From: Hymenobacter telluris
GTDB taxonomy: Bacteria; Bacteroidota; Bacteroidia; Cytophagales; Hymenobacteraceae
Length of the DNA: 64,000 bases
Reading direction: 5' to 3'
Assembly: GCF_017313265.1 (NCBI RefSeq)
Contig: NZ_JAFLQZ010000012.1
Location: 111,760 to 175,759 of the forward strand
Shown: positions 57,207 to 64,000 of the stretch, one piece after another
How positions within the stretch are numbered: position 1 is the stretch's first letter
How the letters are laid out: each line of letters starts with the position of its first letter
Translations under genes and position numbers: made by a program
The notes under the pieces: generated by a model
The model's database searches: none
Seen by the model: only the letters and a program-made list of their open reading frames with translations
What the model was told of the DNA's origin: nothing

Positions 57207-57366
57207 AAGACGAATGTACGAGCAGCGGTTTATCTTGGCTACTAGCAGCAGCCGACTAATTCAGATTTACAGCTTACCCGCCAGCTTCCGCCTGCCAGCC
57301 CCAGGTTTTCCCCTGCGCGCTGAGCAAGCGGAACCGCCGCCGGAGGCCACCAACCCGTGAAATAAC

Positions 57367-57861
57367 ATGACCACGACCCACTACTTGGCCGCCCGGCTCC
57401 GCGAGGTGCTGCTCGATGGCAAATGGATTGCCAATACCAATTGCCAGGAACAGCTGCTGGCCATACACTGGGAGCAGGCAATTCAACGGGTGGAAAACCT
57501 AAATACTATTGCCGCCTTAACTTTTCACTTAACCTATTATCTGAAAGGGCTCTTGCAGGTTTTCAGAGGCGGAAACCTGGAAATCAGTGACAAGTACAGC
57601 TATGATTTTGCAGAAATAACAACTGAAACTGATTGGAATACGCTGGTAAGGGAGTTCTTGAGTAACGCCGAAGAGTTTGCCAGCCAAATTCAGCAGCTCG
57701 ATGACTCCATCTTGGCAAAGCCGTTCGTAGATGAGCAGTACGGCAGCTATTTGCGCAACATCGAAGGCGTAATTGAGCATAGCTATTACCACTTAGGGCA
57801 AATAGTTGTGATTAAAAAATTGGTGGAATCGAAACAGACATCAGGTGCTGCCGGCAAGTGA
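57367..57861 (+). CDS. DinB-superfamily DUF1572-like protein
   Basis: A 164-residue helical protein of the DinB/YfiT-like four-helix-bundle superfamily. The early VLLDGKWIANTNCQEQLLAI, the His in ALTFHLTYYLKGLLQV and the late EGVIEHSYYHLGQIVVIKKL (paired His) match the metal-binding pattern of DUF1572-like DinB proteins. Activity is unknown; related proteins act as thiol S-transferases or metal-dependent stress proteins. The middle of the gene is AT-richer than its neighbours. A three-stem repeat follows 54 bases after the stop. Confidence 0.85.
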   Translation: MTTTHYLAARLREVLLDGKWIANTNCQEQLLAIHWEQAIQRVENLNTIAALTFHLTYYLKGLLQVFRGGNLEISDKYSYDFAEITTETDWNTLVREFLSNAEEFASQIQQLDDSILAKPFVDEQYGSYLRNIEGVIEHSYYHLGQIVVIKKLVESKQTSGAAGK

Positions 57862-57914
57862 ACTACAGGAACCAGACTTGGCTGCACGAATAGTTGCAGC
57901 TACCTTGGCAAACC

Positions 57915-58098
57915 CAAATTGCGGACTAGCCGCGTAGCGGCGAAAGGCTGGTAGCTACTGGATTCTGTTGGAACGGTGCGCCGCGTAGCGGTGCCAGAAG
58001 GGGGTGTGCCTCTGGCACCGCTACGCGGCACGGCACGGCCCGTCTTTGGCCTGCTGAGCTACCAACCTTTCGCCGCTACGCGGCTAGCCCGCAATTTG
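57915..58098. repeat. Three-stem palindromic element, copy 2
   Basis: Outer arms 57915-57956 and 58057-58098 (42 bp, 2 mismatches) enclose an inner hairpin 57978-57998 / 58011-58031 with a 12-base loop, as in the copy at 50456. The outer arm again holds GCCGCGTAGCGGCGA and the inner arm CGTAGCGGTGCCAGA, identical to copy 1. Spacer sequence is not conserved. The gene-free stretch 57862-58260 (399 bases) otherwise holds only the PhoX leader. Confidence 0.93.
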
Positions 58099-58260
58099 AG
58101 TTAGCAAGCAGAGGCTGGTACAGATACTTACCAATACTATAGGCCCCCGGCAGGTAACGTTAACTTCACAGTGGCTTTATACAGTGGTAACCTGGACGTA
58201 AACCAGACGAAATAGTGGATTTGGAACTTGCAGCGCAATTCAGCAACAATAAAATCCCCT

Positions 58261-59937
58261 ATGAAACCTACTTCTACTCTTCTCTTAGCCGCTCTGCTCG
58301 GTGGTGGGAAAGCCCTGGCGCAAGTGCCCTGCCCTACCCTGCCCGCCGACCACATTAGCCGGTTTACGTCGGTGGAGCCCACCACCCAGCCCCAGGATTT
58401 ACGCATTCCGTCGACGCATACGTTCCAGATGCTGGCCCAGGGCAACATGCCTTACACCAACGCGGCCGACGGCAACATGCTGGAGGCATTTGACTTCACG
58501 GGCTACGCTCCCATTGCGGGCAGCAGCACCAACGGCTACCTGTCCATCAACCACGAGGGCTCGGGTACTACCTCGGGCGTGAGCATGCTCAGCCTGAACT
58601 TCAACGCCGCCACCAAGCTGTGGAACGTAACGGCCAAGCACCCTGTGAATTTCGGTCCCGTAACTGGCACCATCAACAACTGCTCGGGCACGGTTACGCC
58701 GTGGAGCACGATTGTAACCTGCGAGGAAAACACCGGCCCCACCACCCCCACCGACACCAACAACGACGGGTACATGGACTCGGGCTGGAACGTGGAAATC
58801 GACCCGGTTACGCACACCGTAAAAGACCAGAACGGCGACGGCACGCCCGATAAGCTCTGGAAAATGGGCCGCCTCAAGCACGAGAACATCGTGGTAGCCG
58901 CCGACCAGCGCACCGCCTACGAAGGCGCCGATGATGGCTCCAGCAACAGCTTCGTGTACAAGTACGTGGCCACCACGCCCGGCCAGCTCGGCAACGGTAC
59001 GCTCTATGCCCTGCAACTCAACGGCGCCATCGGTACGGGCACCACGGGCACCTGGATTGTAATTCCGAACTCGACGCCCGCTGAGTGCAACAACACTACG
59101 GCCGCCGCTCGGGCGCTGGGTGCTACCAGCTTCAACGGCGTGGAGGACATCGAAATCAGCCCCCTGACCGGCCAGGTGTACTTCACGGCCAAGGGCCCCG
59201 GCACCATCTACCGCTTCACCGACACGGGCGCTACCGGCACCACGTTCAGCAACTTCGAAATCTTTGCTGGCAACACGCCCACCAACACCGCGCAGGCTTA
59301 CAACATCAACTACGGCACGGGCACTATCTCGGAACTGTGGCGCACCGGCAACGACAACCTGACCTTCGACTCGCAGGGCAACCTGTACGTGTTGCAGGAC
59401 GGCGGCCGCAACCACGTCTGGTTGATTAAGCCTTGCCACACCCAGGCCAACCCCGCCGTGGAAGTGTTTGCCGTAACGCCCGCCGGCTGCGAGCCAACCG
59501 GCATGACCTTCTCGCCCGACGAGCGGTTCATCTTCATCTCCATGCAGAGCCCCGACGCCAACACCCTGGCCACGGTAGACGCCGCCGGGCAGTCGGTGGT
59601 ATTCAACAAGTCCACGGCCGTGGTTATTGCTCGCAAGGGCGTACTGGGCACGGCGTTGAGCACGAAAGGCGCTCAGGCCGAGCTAGCCAAAGCCGATGTG
59701 TACCCGAACCCGGTGAACGGCTCGGAGCTGACGCTGCAACTCAGCCACAACCAGAAAGAAGCGGCTACCCTAACGGTGTACAACACGCTGGGAGCCCGCG
59801 TATTCGAGCAGGCTGCCACCCTCAACCAGGGCCAGAACACGTTGAAGCTGCCGGTGAGCAAGCTGACCAACGGCCACTACAACCTGGTTATCACCACGGC
59901 TACCACCACCACCACGCGTCCGTTCATCAAGCAGTGA
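58261..59937 (+). CDS. PhoX-family phosphatase with T9SS sorting domain
   Basis: A 558-residue secreted protein of the PhoX/DUF839 family (Ca2+- and Fe-dependent alkaline phosphatases). Start ATG 58261 gives a signal peptide (MKPTSTLLLAALLGGGKALA). Core motifs: LSINHEGSGT, TIVTCEENTGP, WKMGRLKHENIVVA and FNGVEDIEISPLTGQVYFTA. The last 80 residues (VYPNPVNGSELTLQLSHNQK ... VSKLTNGHYNLVI) form a type A T9SS C-terminal domain, so the enzyme should be surface-attached or released through T9SS. It heads a tightly overlapped operon with an LRR protein and a dihaem peroxidase. Typical PhoX is longer, so the catalytic part may be a compact variant. Confidence 0.88.
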   Translation: MKPTSTLLLAALLGGGKALAQVPCPTLPADHISRFTSVEPTTQPQDLRIPSTHTFQMLAQGNMPYTNAADGNMLEAFDFTGYAPIAGSSTNGYLSINHEGSGTTSGVSMLSLNFNAATKLWNVTAKHPVNFGPVTGTINNCSGTVTPWSTIVTCEENTGPTTPTDTNNDGYMDSGWNVEIDPVTHTVKDQNGDGTPDKLWKMGRLKHENIVVAADQRTAYEGADDGSSNSFVYKYVATTPGQLGNGTLYALQLNGAIGTGTTGTWIVIPNSTPAECNNTTAAARALGATSFNGVEDIEISPLTGQVYFTAKGPGTIYRFTDTGATGTTFSNFEIFAGNTPTNTAQAYNINYGTGTISELWRTGNDNLTFDSQGNLYVLQDGGRNHVWLIKPCHTQANPAVEVFAVTPAGCEPTGMTFSPDERFIFISMQSPDANTLATVDAAGQSVVFNKSTAVVIARKGVLGTALSTKGAQAELAKADVYPNPVNGSELTLQLSHNQKEAATLTVYNTLGARVFEQAATLNQGQNTLKLPVSKLTNGHYNLVITTATTTTTRPFIKQ

Positions 59938-60851
59938 GGTCAACCCTGATTTCTCTTTTCTCCTTACTAGTTGTTGCCCTGCATGTTGTGCAGGGCAACA
60001 CTTGTTTGGCGCAGTGCCCTCCGAAAACGTCTTTTTCCCTCACTCAGTCGCTGCAACAGCCTGCTTGCATCAAAGAGCTGAACCTGCGGGGCCAAAGCCT
60101 GGAACTACTGCCCCCCAGCATCGGGCAGCTGCGCAGCTTGCGGCTGCTGTTCCTGCACGAAAACCACCTGCGCCACCTGCCCGAAAACCTAACGGCGCTG
60201 GATAGCCTGCGGGTGCTGTTTCTCAACAAGAACAGTCTGCTGGATTTGCCGGCTTCCTTAGGTAATATGCGCCGGCTGCGGCAGCTGCAAATCGAGCAGA
60301 ACATGCTCACCGAGCTGCCGCCCAGCGTGGCCGGCCTGGATAGTTTGCGGTACCTGCTGAGCGCCTACAACAACTTCACGTCCTTGCCTGAAGAGGTGGG
60401 CCAGTGGAACCAGCTGGAATACTGCGACGTGTCGCACAACCAGCTGCTGTTTTTGCCAGCGTCGGTGAACCGGTGGGGCAACCTGCGCTACCTGTACCTG
60501 AACGACAACAAGCTGCAACAGCTGCCCGCCCGGCTCGGGGATTTAGCTAGACTGGAGGAATTGAATCTGTCCAACAACCAGCTGGAGGAACTACCTGCCA
60601 GCCTGGGCGAGTGCCAGAACCTGAAGGTGCTGATTCTGTCGGGCAACCAACTCAGAGCGCTGCCTAAAAGCCTCGGCAAGCTCACCAAACTGGAAATGCT
60701 GATTCTCAACGACAACCAGCTTACCACCCTACCCCGCTCACTGAGCAAGCTAAAGCAGCTCAAAACCATTATCGTGAAGCAGAACGCCTTCACCCCCGCC
60801 GCCCGCCGCCAAGCGGAAACCACGCTGCCGGGCGCTAAACTTTACTTCTGA
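59934..60851 (+). CDS. Secreted leucine-rich repeat protein
   Basis: A 305-residue exported LRR protein. The GTG at 59934 overlaps the PhoX stop (GTGA), giving translational coupling, and opens a signal peptide (MRSTLISLFSLLVVALHVV). Upstream codons in this frame are antisense-like readings of the PhoX gene and are excluded. About ten LRR units of 23 residues follow, from LNLRGQSLELLPPSIGQLRS to LILNDNQLTTLPRSLSKLKQ. Two Cys residues near the N-terminus (QGNTCLAQCP) may cap the solenoid. It overlaps the next start by one base (TGATG). A cell-surface or periplasmic scaffold partner for PhoX or the peroxidase is likely. Confidence 0.85.
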   Translation: MRSTLISLFSLLVVALHVVQGNTCLAQCPPKTSFSLTQSLQQPACIKELNLRGQSLELLPPSIGQLRSLRLLFLHENHLRHLPENLTALDSLRVLFLNKNSLLDLPASLGNMRRLRQLQIEQNMLTELPPSVAGLDSLRYLLSAYNNFTSLPEEVGQWNQLEYCDVSHNQLLFLPASVNRWGNLRYLYLNDNKLQQLPARLGDLARLEELNLSNNQLEELPASLGECQNLKVLILSGNQLRALPKSLGKLTKLEMLILNDNQLTTLPRSLSKLKQLKTIIVKQNAFTPAARRQAETTLPGAKLYF

Positions 60852-62671
60852 TGTCCTTTCGCCTAATTGATTTTAGCAGCGTTGGCCGCTCATTACTGCT
60901 CGGTTTGTCGGTGCTGCTGTTCTCGTTTGTGGTGCTGCGCAAAACGCCCGCCGAGCAAGTGAAAGTGTATTACAGCCGCCATCTGCGTGATTTCCACGCC
61001 GCCCTCACCCACTTCCAGGAGCGCACCTACTCCGCCGATACCGTTGCGCTGCGCCGCGAGTTTGCCGCGTGCCGGCAGCAGTACAAGCAGTTGGAATTTG
61101 CCGTTGAGTACTACTACCCGCACGCCGCTGGCCGCATCAACGGCGCGGCTCTGCCCGAAACCGAACCGGGTGAGCCGGGCGAAGTCATTCCGCCCAGCGG
61201 GTTTCAGGTGCTGGAAGAATACGTGTACGCCGCTCCCGACAGCCGCCCGAACCGGGACCTGATTCACCAAGAAATCGACAACCTGTTGTTTCAGGTGCGT
61301 CAGTTAAAACAGCAGGAATCTTACCTGTCTTTCTCCGACGAAGCGGTGTTTGATGCCTTGCGCCTGAACCTATACCGGCTAGCCGCTAAGGGTGTTTCGG
61401 GCTTCGATTCGCCGGCGGCCCATGCTTCCTTGCCGGAAGCGACGGCCACCCTGCAAGCCACCCGCGAGGTACTGGCCCTGTACGATGTGCCCGCTACCCT
61501 GACCACGCATCTGCGCCGCTGCGAAGCTGCCGTAGCTTCCCCCAACCAGGACTTCAACAGCTTTGACCGGGCCCGGTTTTTCGTGCGGTACTTCAACCCC
61601 GCCCTAGCGGCCCTGCACCAAACGCAGCAGCAACTGCGCATTCCGTTTGTAAAGGAGCGGCGCGCCGTACGGCCCGAGGCTGCCAGCTTTTTCGTGGCCG
61701 GTGCTTTCAACGCGTCTTTTTTTGCCCCGGCCGATGCTGCCGCGCCCACGCCGGCCATGCTGGCACTGGGCGAGGCCCTGTTCAAAGAGCCGGTGCTGTC
61801 GGGCAAGGCGGGGCGTTCTTGCGCCAGTTGCCACGCGCCCAACCGCGCCTACACCGACGGCTTGCGCGTAAACAGCTCCCTGCTGGCCGATGCCGGCCTG
61901 GAGCGCAACACCCCTACCCTGCTCAACGCCGCCCTGCAACCCGACCAATTCTACGACAGCCGGGTACATTTTCTGGAAGACCAGGTGCACGCCGTTATCA
62001 GCAACAAAGCCGAAATGGGCGGCCAACTCAGCGCCGCCCCGGCCCTGCTCCGCAAAAAAGGCGCTTACCCCAAGCTCTTCGCCCAGGCCTTTGCCACCGA
62101 AAAGCAGCCCCTCACCGAGCGCAACATCCGGCGCGCCGTGGCGGCCTACGTCCGCTCCCTGGTGGGCCTCAACAGCCGCTTCGACCAGTACCTGCGCGGC
62201 GACACCACCGTGCTTAGCGGCCAAGAAGTGCTCGGCTTCAACCTATTCATGGGCAAAGCGCAGTGCGGCACCTGCCACTACATGCCCCTGTTCAACGGCA
62301 CCGTGCCGCCCCTCTACGACAAAATCGAAAGCGAAATCCTGGGCGTACCCGCCACCGCCGACACGCTGCACCCCACCCTCGACGCCGACCAAGGTAAGTT
62401 CCTGCTCTACGGCGTGGCCCACCAGAAACACGCCTTTAAAACGCCCACCGTCCGCAACACGGCCCGCACCGCGCCCTACATGCACAACGGCGTGTACCAG
62501 ACGCTGGAACAGGTGCTCGACTTCTACAACAAAGGCGGCGGCGCGGGCCTAGGCCTCACCGTACCCAACCAAACCCTGGCCGAAGACCGCCTCAACCTAA
62601 GCGCCGCCGAGCAGCAGGCCATCATTGCCTTCCTCAAGGCCCTGAATGATTCGCAGGCAGTGGCGTATTGA
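60851..62671 (+). CDS. Dihaem cytochrome c peroxidase with long N-terminal domain
   Basis: A 606-residue dihaem peroxidase (CcpA/MauG family) that would reduce H2O2 or oxidise another substrate in the periplasm. The start ATG overlaps the LRR stop. An N-terminal membrane helix (LLLGLSVLLFSFVVLR) is followed by about 280 residues of helical sequence that I do not recognise, then the dihaem domain with CASCH at 324-328 and CGTCH at 472-476, NTPTLLNAALQPDQFYDSR between, and FKTPTVRNTARTAPYMHNG (distal-ligand Met/His region) near the end. Bacterial CcpA proteins are usually about 350 residues, so the N-terminal domain is a large addition. Grouping with PhoX and an LRR protein is unusual. Confidence 0.9.
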   Translation: MSFRLIDFSSVGRSLLLGLSVLLFSFVVLRKTPAEQVKVYYSRHLRDFHAALTHFQERTYSADTVALRREFAACRQQYKQLEFAVEYYYPHAAGRINGAALPETEPGEPGEVIPPSGFQVLEEYVYAAPDSRPNRDLIHQEIDNLLFQVRQLKQQESYLSFSDEAVFDALRLNLYRLAAKGVSGFDSPAAHASLPEATATLQATREVLALYDVPATLTTHLRRCEAAVASPNQDFNSFDRARFFVRYFNPALAALHQTQQQLRIPFVKERRAVRPEAASFFVAGAFNASFFAPADAAAPTPAMLALGEALFKEPVLSGKAGRSCASCHAPNRAYTDGLRVNSSLLADAGLERNTPTLLNAALQPDQFYDSRVHFLEDQVHAVISNKAEMGGQLSAAPALLRKKGAYPKLFAQAFATEKQPLTERNIRRAVAAYVRSLVGLNSRFDQYLRGDTTVLSGQEVLGFNLFMGKAQCGTCHYMPLFNGTVPPLYDKIESEILGVPATADTLHPTLDADQGKFLLYGVAHQKHAFKTPTVRNTARTAPYMHNGVYQTLEQVLDFYNKGGGAGLGLTVPNQTLAEDRLNLSAAEQQAIIAFLKALNDSQAVAY

Positions 62672-62814
62672 TGGCCGTAGTCAACGCCGAAAGCTTGGGC
62701 CAAGCCAAGCAACGAGCCCTAAAACCGCATGAATTGTATTTTATTATTTATTATATAATTATATTAACCATGCTGTCGGGTTGCCTATTTTAGGAAAGGA
62801 TATTCTCTCTTCCT
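62672..62814. other. AT-rich intergenic stretch before the ssb fragment
   Basis: About 140 bases; around 62727-62770 it is very AT-rich (TATTTTATTATTTATTATAT). No gene is seen. It may hold the ssb promoter, or mark the junction of acquired DNA. Confidence 0.4.
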
Positions 62815-62970
62815 ATGCGCGGCCTCAACAAAGTCACCCTCATCGGCAACCTGGGCAAAGACCCGAAAACCAACGTACTCGACGGCAACGTGGCCGTGGC
62901 CAGATTCTCGCTGGCCACTTCCGAGAGCTTCCGCGACAAAGCCGGGCAGCAGCACACTACCACTGACTAA
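62815..62970 (+). pseudogene. ssb: Truncated single-stranded DNA-binding protein (ssb fragment)
   Basis: The first 51 residues of an SSB (MRGLNKVTLIGNLGKDPKTN, VAVARFSLATSESFRDKAGQ) end at a TAA, exactly where the OB-fold should go on with the TEWH motif (here TTTD then stop). Normal Bacteroidota SSBs have about 110-180 residues, so only beta-strands 1-2 remain and DNA binding is not expected. The break coincides with the change from GC-rich to AT-rich DNA, so the gene was probably cut by an insertion. A functional ssb must exist elsewhere. Confidence 0.85.
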
Positions 62971-62980
62971 CATACCGTAT

Positions 62981-63016
62981 AGCGTCAAGCATACCAGAAA
63001 AGGTATGCTTGACGCT
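62981..63016. repeat. 15-bp perfect inverted repeat next to ssb fragment
   Basis: AGCGTCAAGCATACC (62981-62995) and GGTATGCTTGACGCT (63002-63016) pair perfectly around a 6-base loop. The outer heptamer AGCGTCA/TGACGCT recurs three more times before 63077, including in the next repeat. It lies exactly at the ssb breakpoint. Confidence 0.93.
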
Positions 63017-63039
63017 ACTTCCTTGCGTACTAATGGATG

Positions 63040-63077
63040 TTTGACGCTATATTACCCTGACGCTGAGTAGCGTCAAA
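63040..63077. repeat. Second AGCGTCA inverted repeat
   Basis: TTTGACGCTA (63040-63049) and TAGCGTCAAA (63068-63077) pair perfectly; a further TGACGCT copy lies inside at 63058-63064. It ends four bases before the 13-bp end of the cassette at 63081. Confidence 0.88.
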
Positions 63078-63098
63078 CAGAATGTTGTATGCAACCTT

Positions 63099-63461
63099 AT
63101 GAGCGACTGGAATAATATTCAACATCAGCAAAAAGCAATTTGCGACAAACTAAAAATTGACTGGATACCAGTTGACATAAATGCTATGATTGCATTTAAT
63201 GAATCGTTGCTTTTAGACATATTGCCAATAAATGGATTAAGACATCCTAAGACTGACAATATTGACGGTTGGTATTTATGGAGTGGTGGAGAAATTCCAC
63301 AGGATGACAATAATTTTTTCAAACCAATTCACGTCGGACACTTAATTGAGCAAAGACCAATTGTTTTAAAATATTTAGGATTGCCTGCTGGTTGGCGATT
63401 TCAAATAGACGACAATGGCTATGAAGATATTTGGTTTGACAAATCAATTTTAAACATTTAA
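63099..63461 (+). CDS. Small protein resembling an immunity protein
   Basis: A 120-residue soluble protein encoded by AT-rich DNA. The block GWYLWSGGEIPQDDNNFFKP, IHVGHLIEQRPIVLKYLGLP, AGWRFQIDDNGYEDIWFD is strongly reminiscent of a family of bacterial immunity-like proteins (DUF2185/Imm-type appearance) that neutralise polymorphic toxins, an impression I cannot test here. There is no toxin or secretion-marker gene in the block, so it would be an orphan immunity gene. It starts 5 bases after the inverted end, in a layout with almost no leader. Confidence 0.6.
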   Translation: MSDWNNIQHQQKAICDKLKIDWIPVDINAMIAFNESLLLDILPINGLRHPKTDNIDGWYLWSGGEIPQDDNNFFKPIHVGHLIEQRPIVLKYLGLPAGWRFQIDDNGYEDIWFDKSILNI

Positions 63462-63464
63462 TCA

Positions 63465-63761
63465 ATGGGTTGGACAGTAATCATAGAGGACGAAGAAGGC
63501 AACGCAAAAAAGACAATGCCAGGTGAATTTATATTATCGGATGAGGAAATATTAAGCAACGAAAATTTTAGACTTTTGAAGTATGTTGACCCATATGGTG
63601 ACACAACATTCAACGCTTTTATGTTTGAAGACTTAATTAAAGATTTAAAAGAATTAAAAACATTGCTTCCTACAGACAAAAAACAAATTGACACAGTAAT
63701 CAATTATGCAAAAGAATGTAATGACGAAATTCACACATACTTAAAGTTATATGGTGACTAG
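63465..63761 (+). CDS. Second small cassette protein, immunity-like
   Basis: A 98-residue soluble acidic protein (MGWTVIIEDEEGNAKKTMPG, FRLLKYVDPYGDTTFNAFMF, YAKECNDEIHTYLKLYGD) in the same AT-rich block, three bases after the preceding stop. Similar small proteins are known as single genes of unknown function in Bacteroidota, some beside toxin-immunity arrays. The conserved-looking central YVDPYGDT and C-terminal HTYLKLYGD make it a real gene. Whether it works with the 63099 protein is unknown. Confidence 0.65.
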   Translation: MGWTVIIEDEEGNAKKTMPGEFILSDEEILSNENFRLLKYVDPYGDTTFNAFMFEDLIKDLKELKTLLPTDKKQIDTVINYAKECNDEIHTYLKLYGD

Positions 63762-63803
63762 CAATTTCAAACTGTTGGACAAAGAAAGGCTGCATACAAC
63801 ATT

Positions 63804-64000
63804 GGGTTTTGCGCAAGTGTGGCTTGACGGAAAATCAATCGTCAGCAGTGCGCATCTAAGCTTCAGTTCCCAGCCGGACGGAATTCTGTTCGGCAGCAGT
63901 TCTAACAATCAACATTTAATTATAAGGTGGTGGTAAAACAGAAGGTGATATCAAGTTGCGGTTAGTCGGCGATTATGTTCGTCAATGACGAGTTGAATAC
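63804..64000. other. Flank right of the cassette with stem-loop
   Basis: Directly after the right end, TGCGCA (twice) and TGACG/CGTCA form a nested stem-loop at about 63811-63854, with a loop GAAAATCAAT. A spacer of imperfect CGG/CCG words follows (63870-63900). The frame 63751-63936 runs through this structure and is not considered a gene. It may be an intercassette spacer, and another cassette may follow beyond the window. Confidence 0.45.

Larger units (their letters stand above)
63081..63803. mobile_element. 723-bp AT-rich two-gene cassette with 13-bp inverted ends
   Basis: AATGTTGTATGCA (63081-63093) and TGCATACAACATT (63791-63803) are perfect inverted copies bounding an AT-rich block. 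It holds two small genes spaced by three bases. Base composition differs sharply from the GC-rich chromosome on the left. No transposase or integrase gene is inside. It looks like an acquired cassette placed beside the broken ssb. Confidence 0.7.

Noticed and set aside
59433..59933. N-terminal extension of the LRR gene upstream into PhoX
   Set aside because: The extension reads PhoX codons out of frame and gives an Arg/Gly-rich sequence; the GTG at 59934 gives a proper signal peptide.
63081..63803. Classical integron cassette with attC site
   Set aside because: The core sites GTTRRRY and RYYYAAC do not match at the ends; no integrase is visible. Kept only as an attC-like analogy.
63751..63936. 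61-codon frame at the right end of the cassette
   Set aside because: Overlaps the preceding gene, then reads through the 13-bp inverted end and stem-loop; composition and structure fit a spacer.

Overview
The window reads as chromosome of a high-GC Bacteroidota member, most likely Hymenobacter or a close relative. The evidence is a SusC/SusD pair, a hybrid two-component system, type IX secretion (T9SS) C-terminal sorting domains, a T9SS plug protein (DUF5103), Bacteroidota-type promoters (TTG - about 20 nt - TAnnTTTG) and many families largely confined to the phylum (DUF3276, DUF3822, DUF4296, DUF58/BatA). The genus is an inference. No rRNA, tRNA or CRISPR array was seen.

Positions 1-18540 form a polysaccharide utilization locus. 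It holds a GH3 beta-glucosidase (minus strand, cut by the window edge), a hybrid sensor/regulator with a sugar-binding-protein-like sensor, a PfkB-family sugar kinase, SusC, SusD, three GH30 enzymes and one GH5 enzyme with a ricin-type lectin and a T9SS signal. GH30 x3 + GH5 + GH3 fits a beta-1,6-/beta-1,3-glucan, such as fungal cell wall glucan, as substrate (inference). The regulator and the kinase look more like a fructose module, which makes the locus mosaic.

Positions 18600-49700 are mostly housekeeping and accessory genes: a UbiB/AarF kinase, a phasin-like protein, an alpha/beta hydrolase, an acyltransferase, an aspartyl protease with a PDZ-like end, MenC, a KGG protein, an ergothioneine set (egtB, egtD and a PLP aminotransferase) followed by a MATE exporter, a DUF58/BatA cluster, a YggS-type protein, a RecD2-like helicase, thioesterase, Nudix proteins, coaD, a phosphodiesterase, threonine aldolase and an AlkA-like glycosylase. 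Positions 49900-62700 hold DUF3276, YchF, an M48 protease, a Na+/H+ antiporter, the T9SS plug protein, a DinB-like protein and a tightly overlapped PhoX - LRR - dihaem peroxidase operon.

The intergenic DNA is unusually rich in inverted repeats. Several have perfect arms of 29-43 bp, and some enclose the stop codons of converging genes. Two copies of a three-stem palindromic element share the core GCCGCGTAGCGGCGA. A 503-bp unit has 53-bp inverted ends, each with its own inner hairpin, and carries one DUF559 nuclease-like gene; it looks like a small mobile element lying directly upstream of a helicase gene. At the right end a truncated ssb gives way to AT-rich DNA. There a 723-bp block bounded by perfect 13-bp inverted repeats carries two small genes that resemble orphan immunity proteins. 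This block and the DUF559 unit are the best candidates for undescribed systems in the window.
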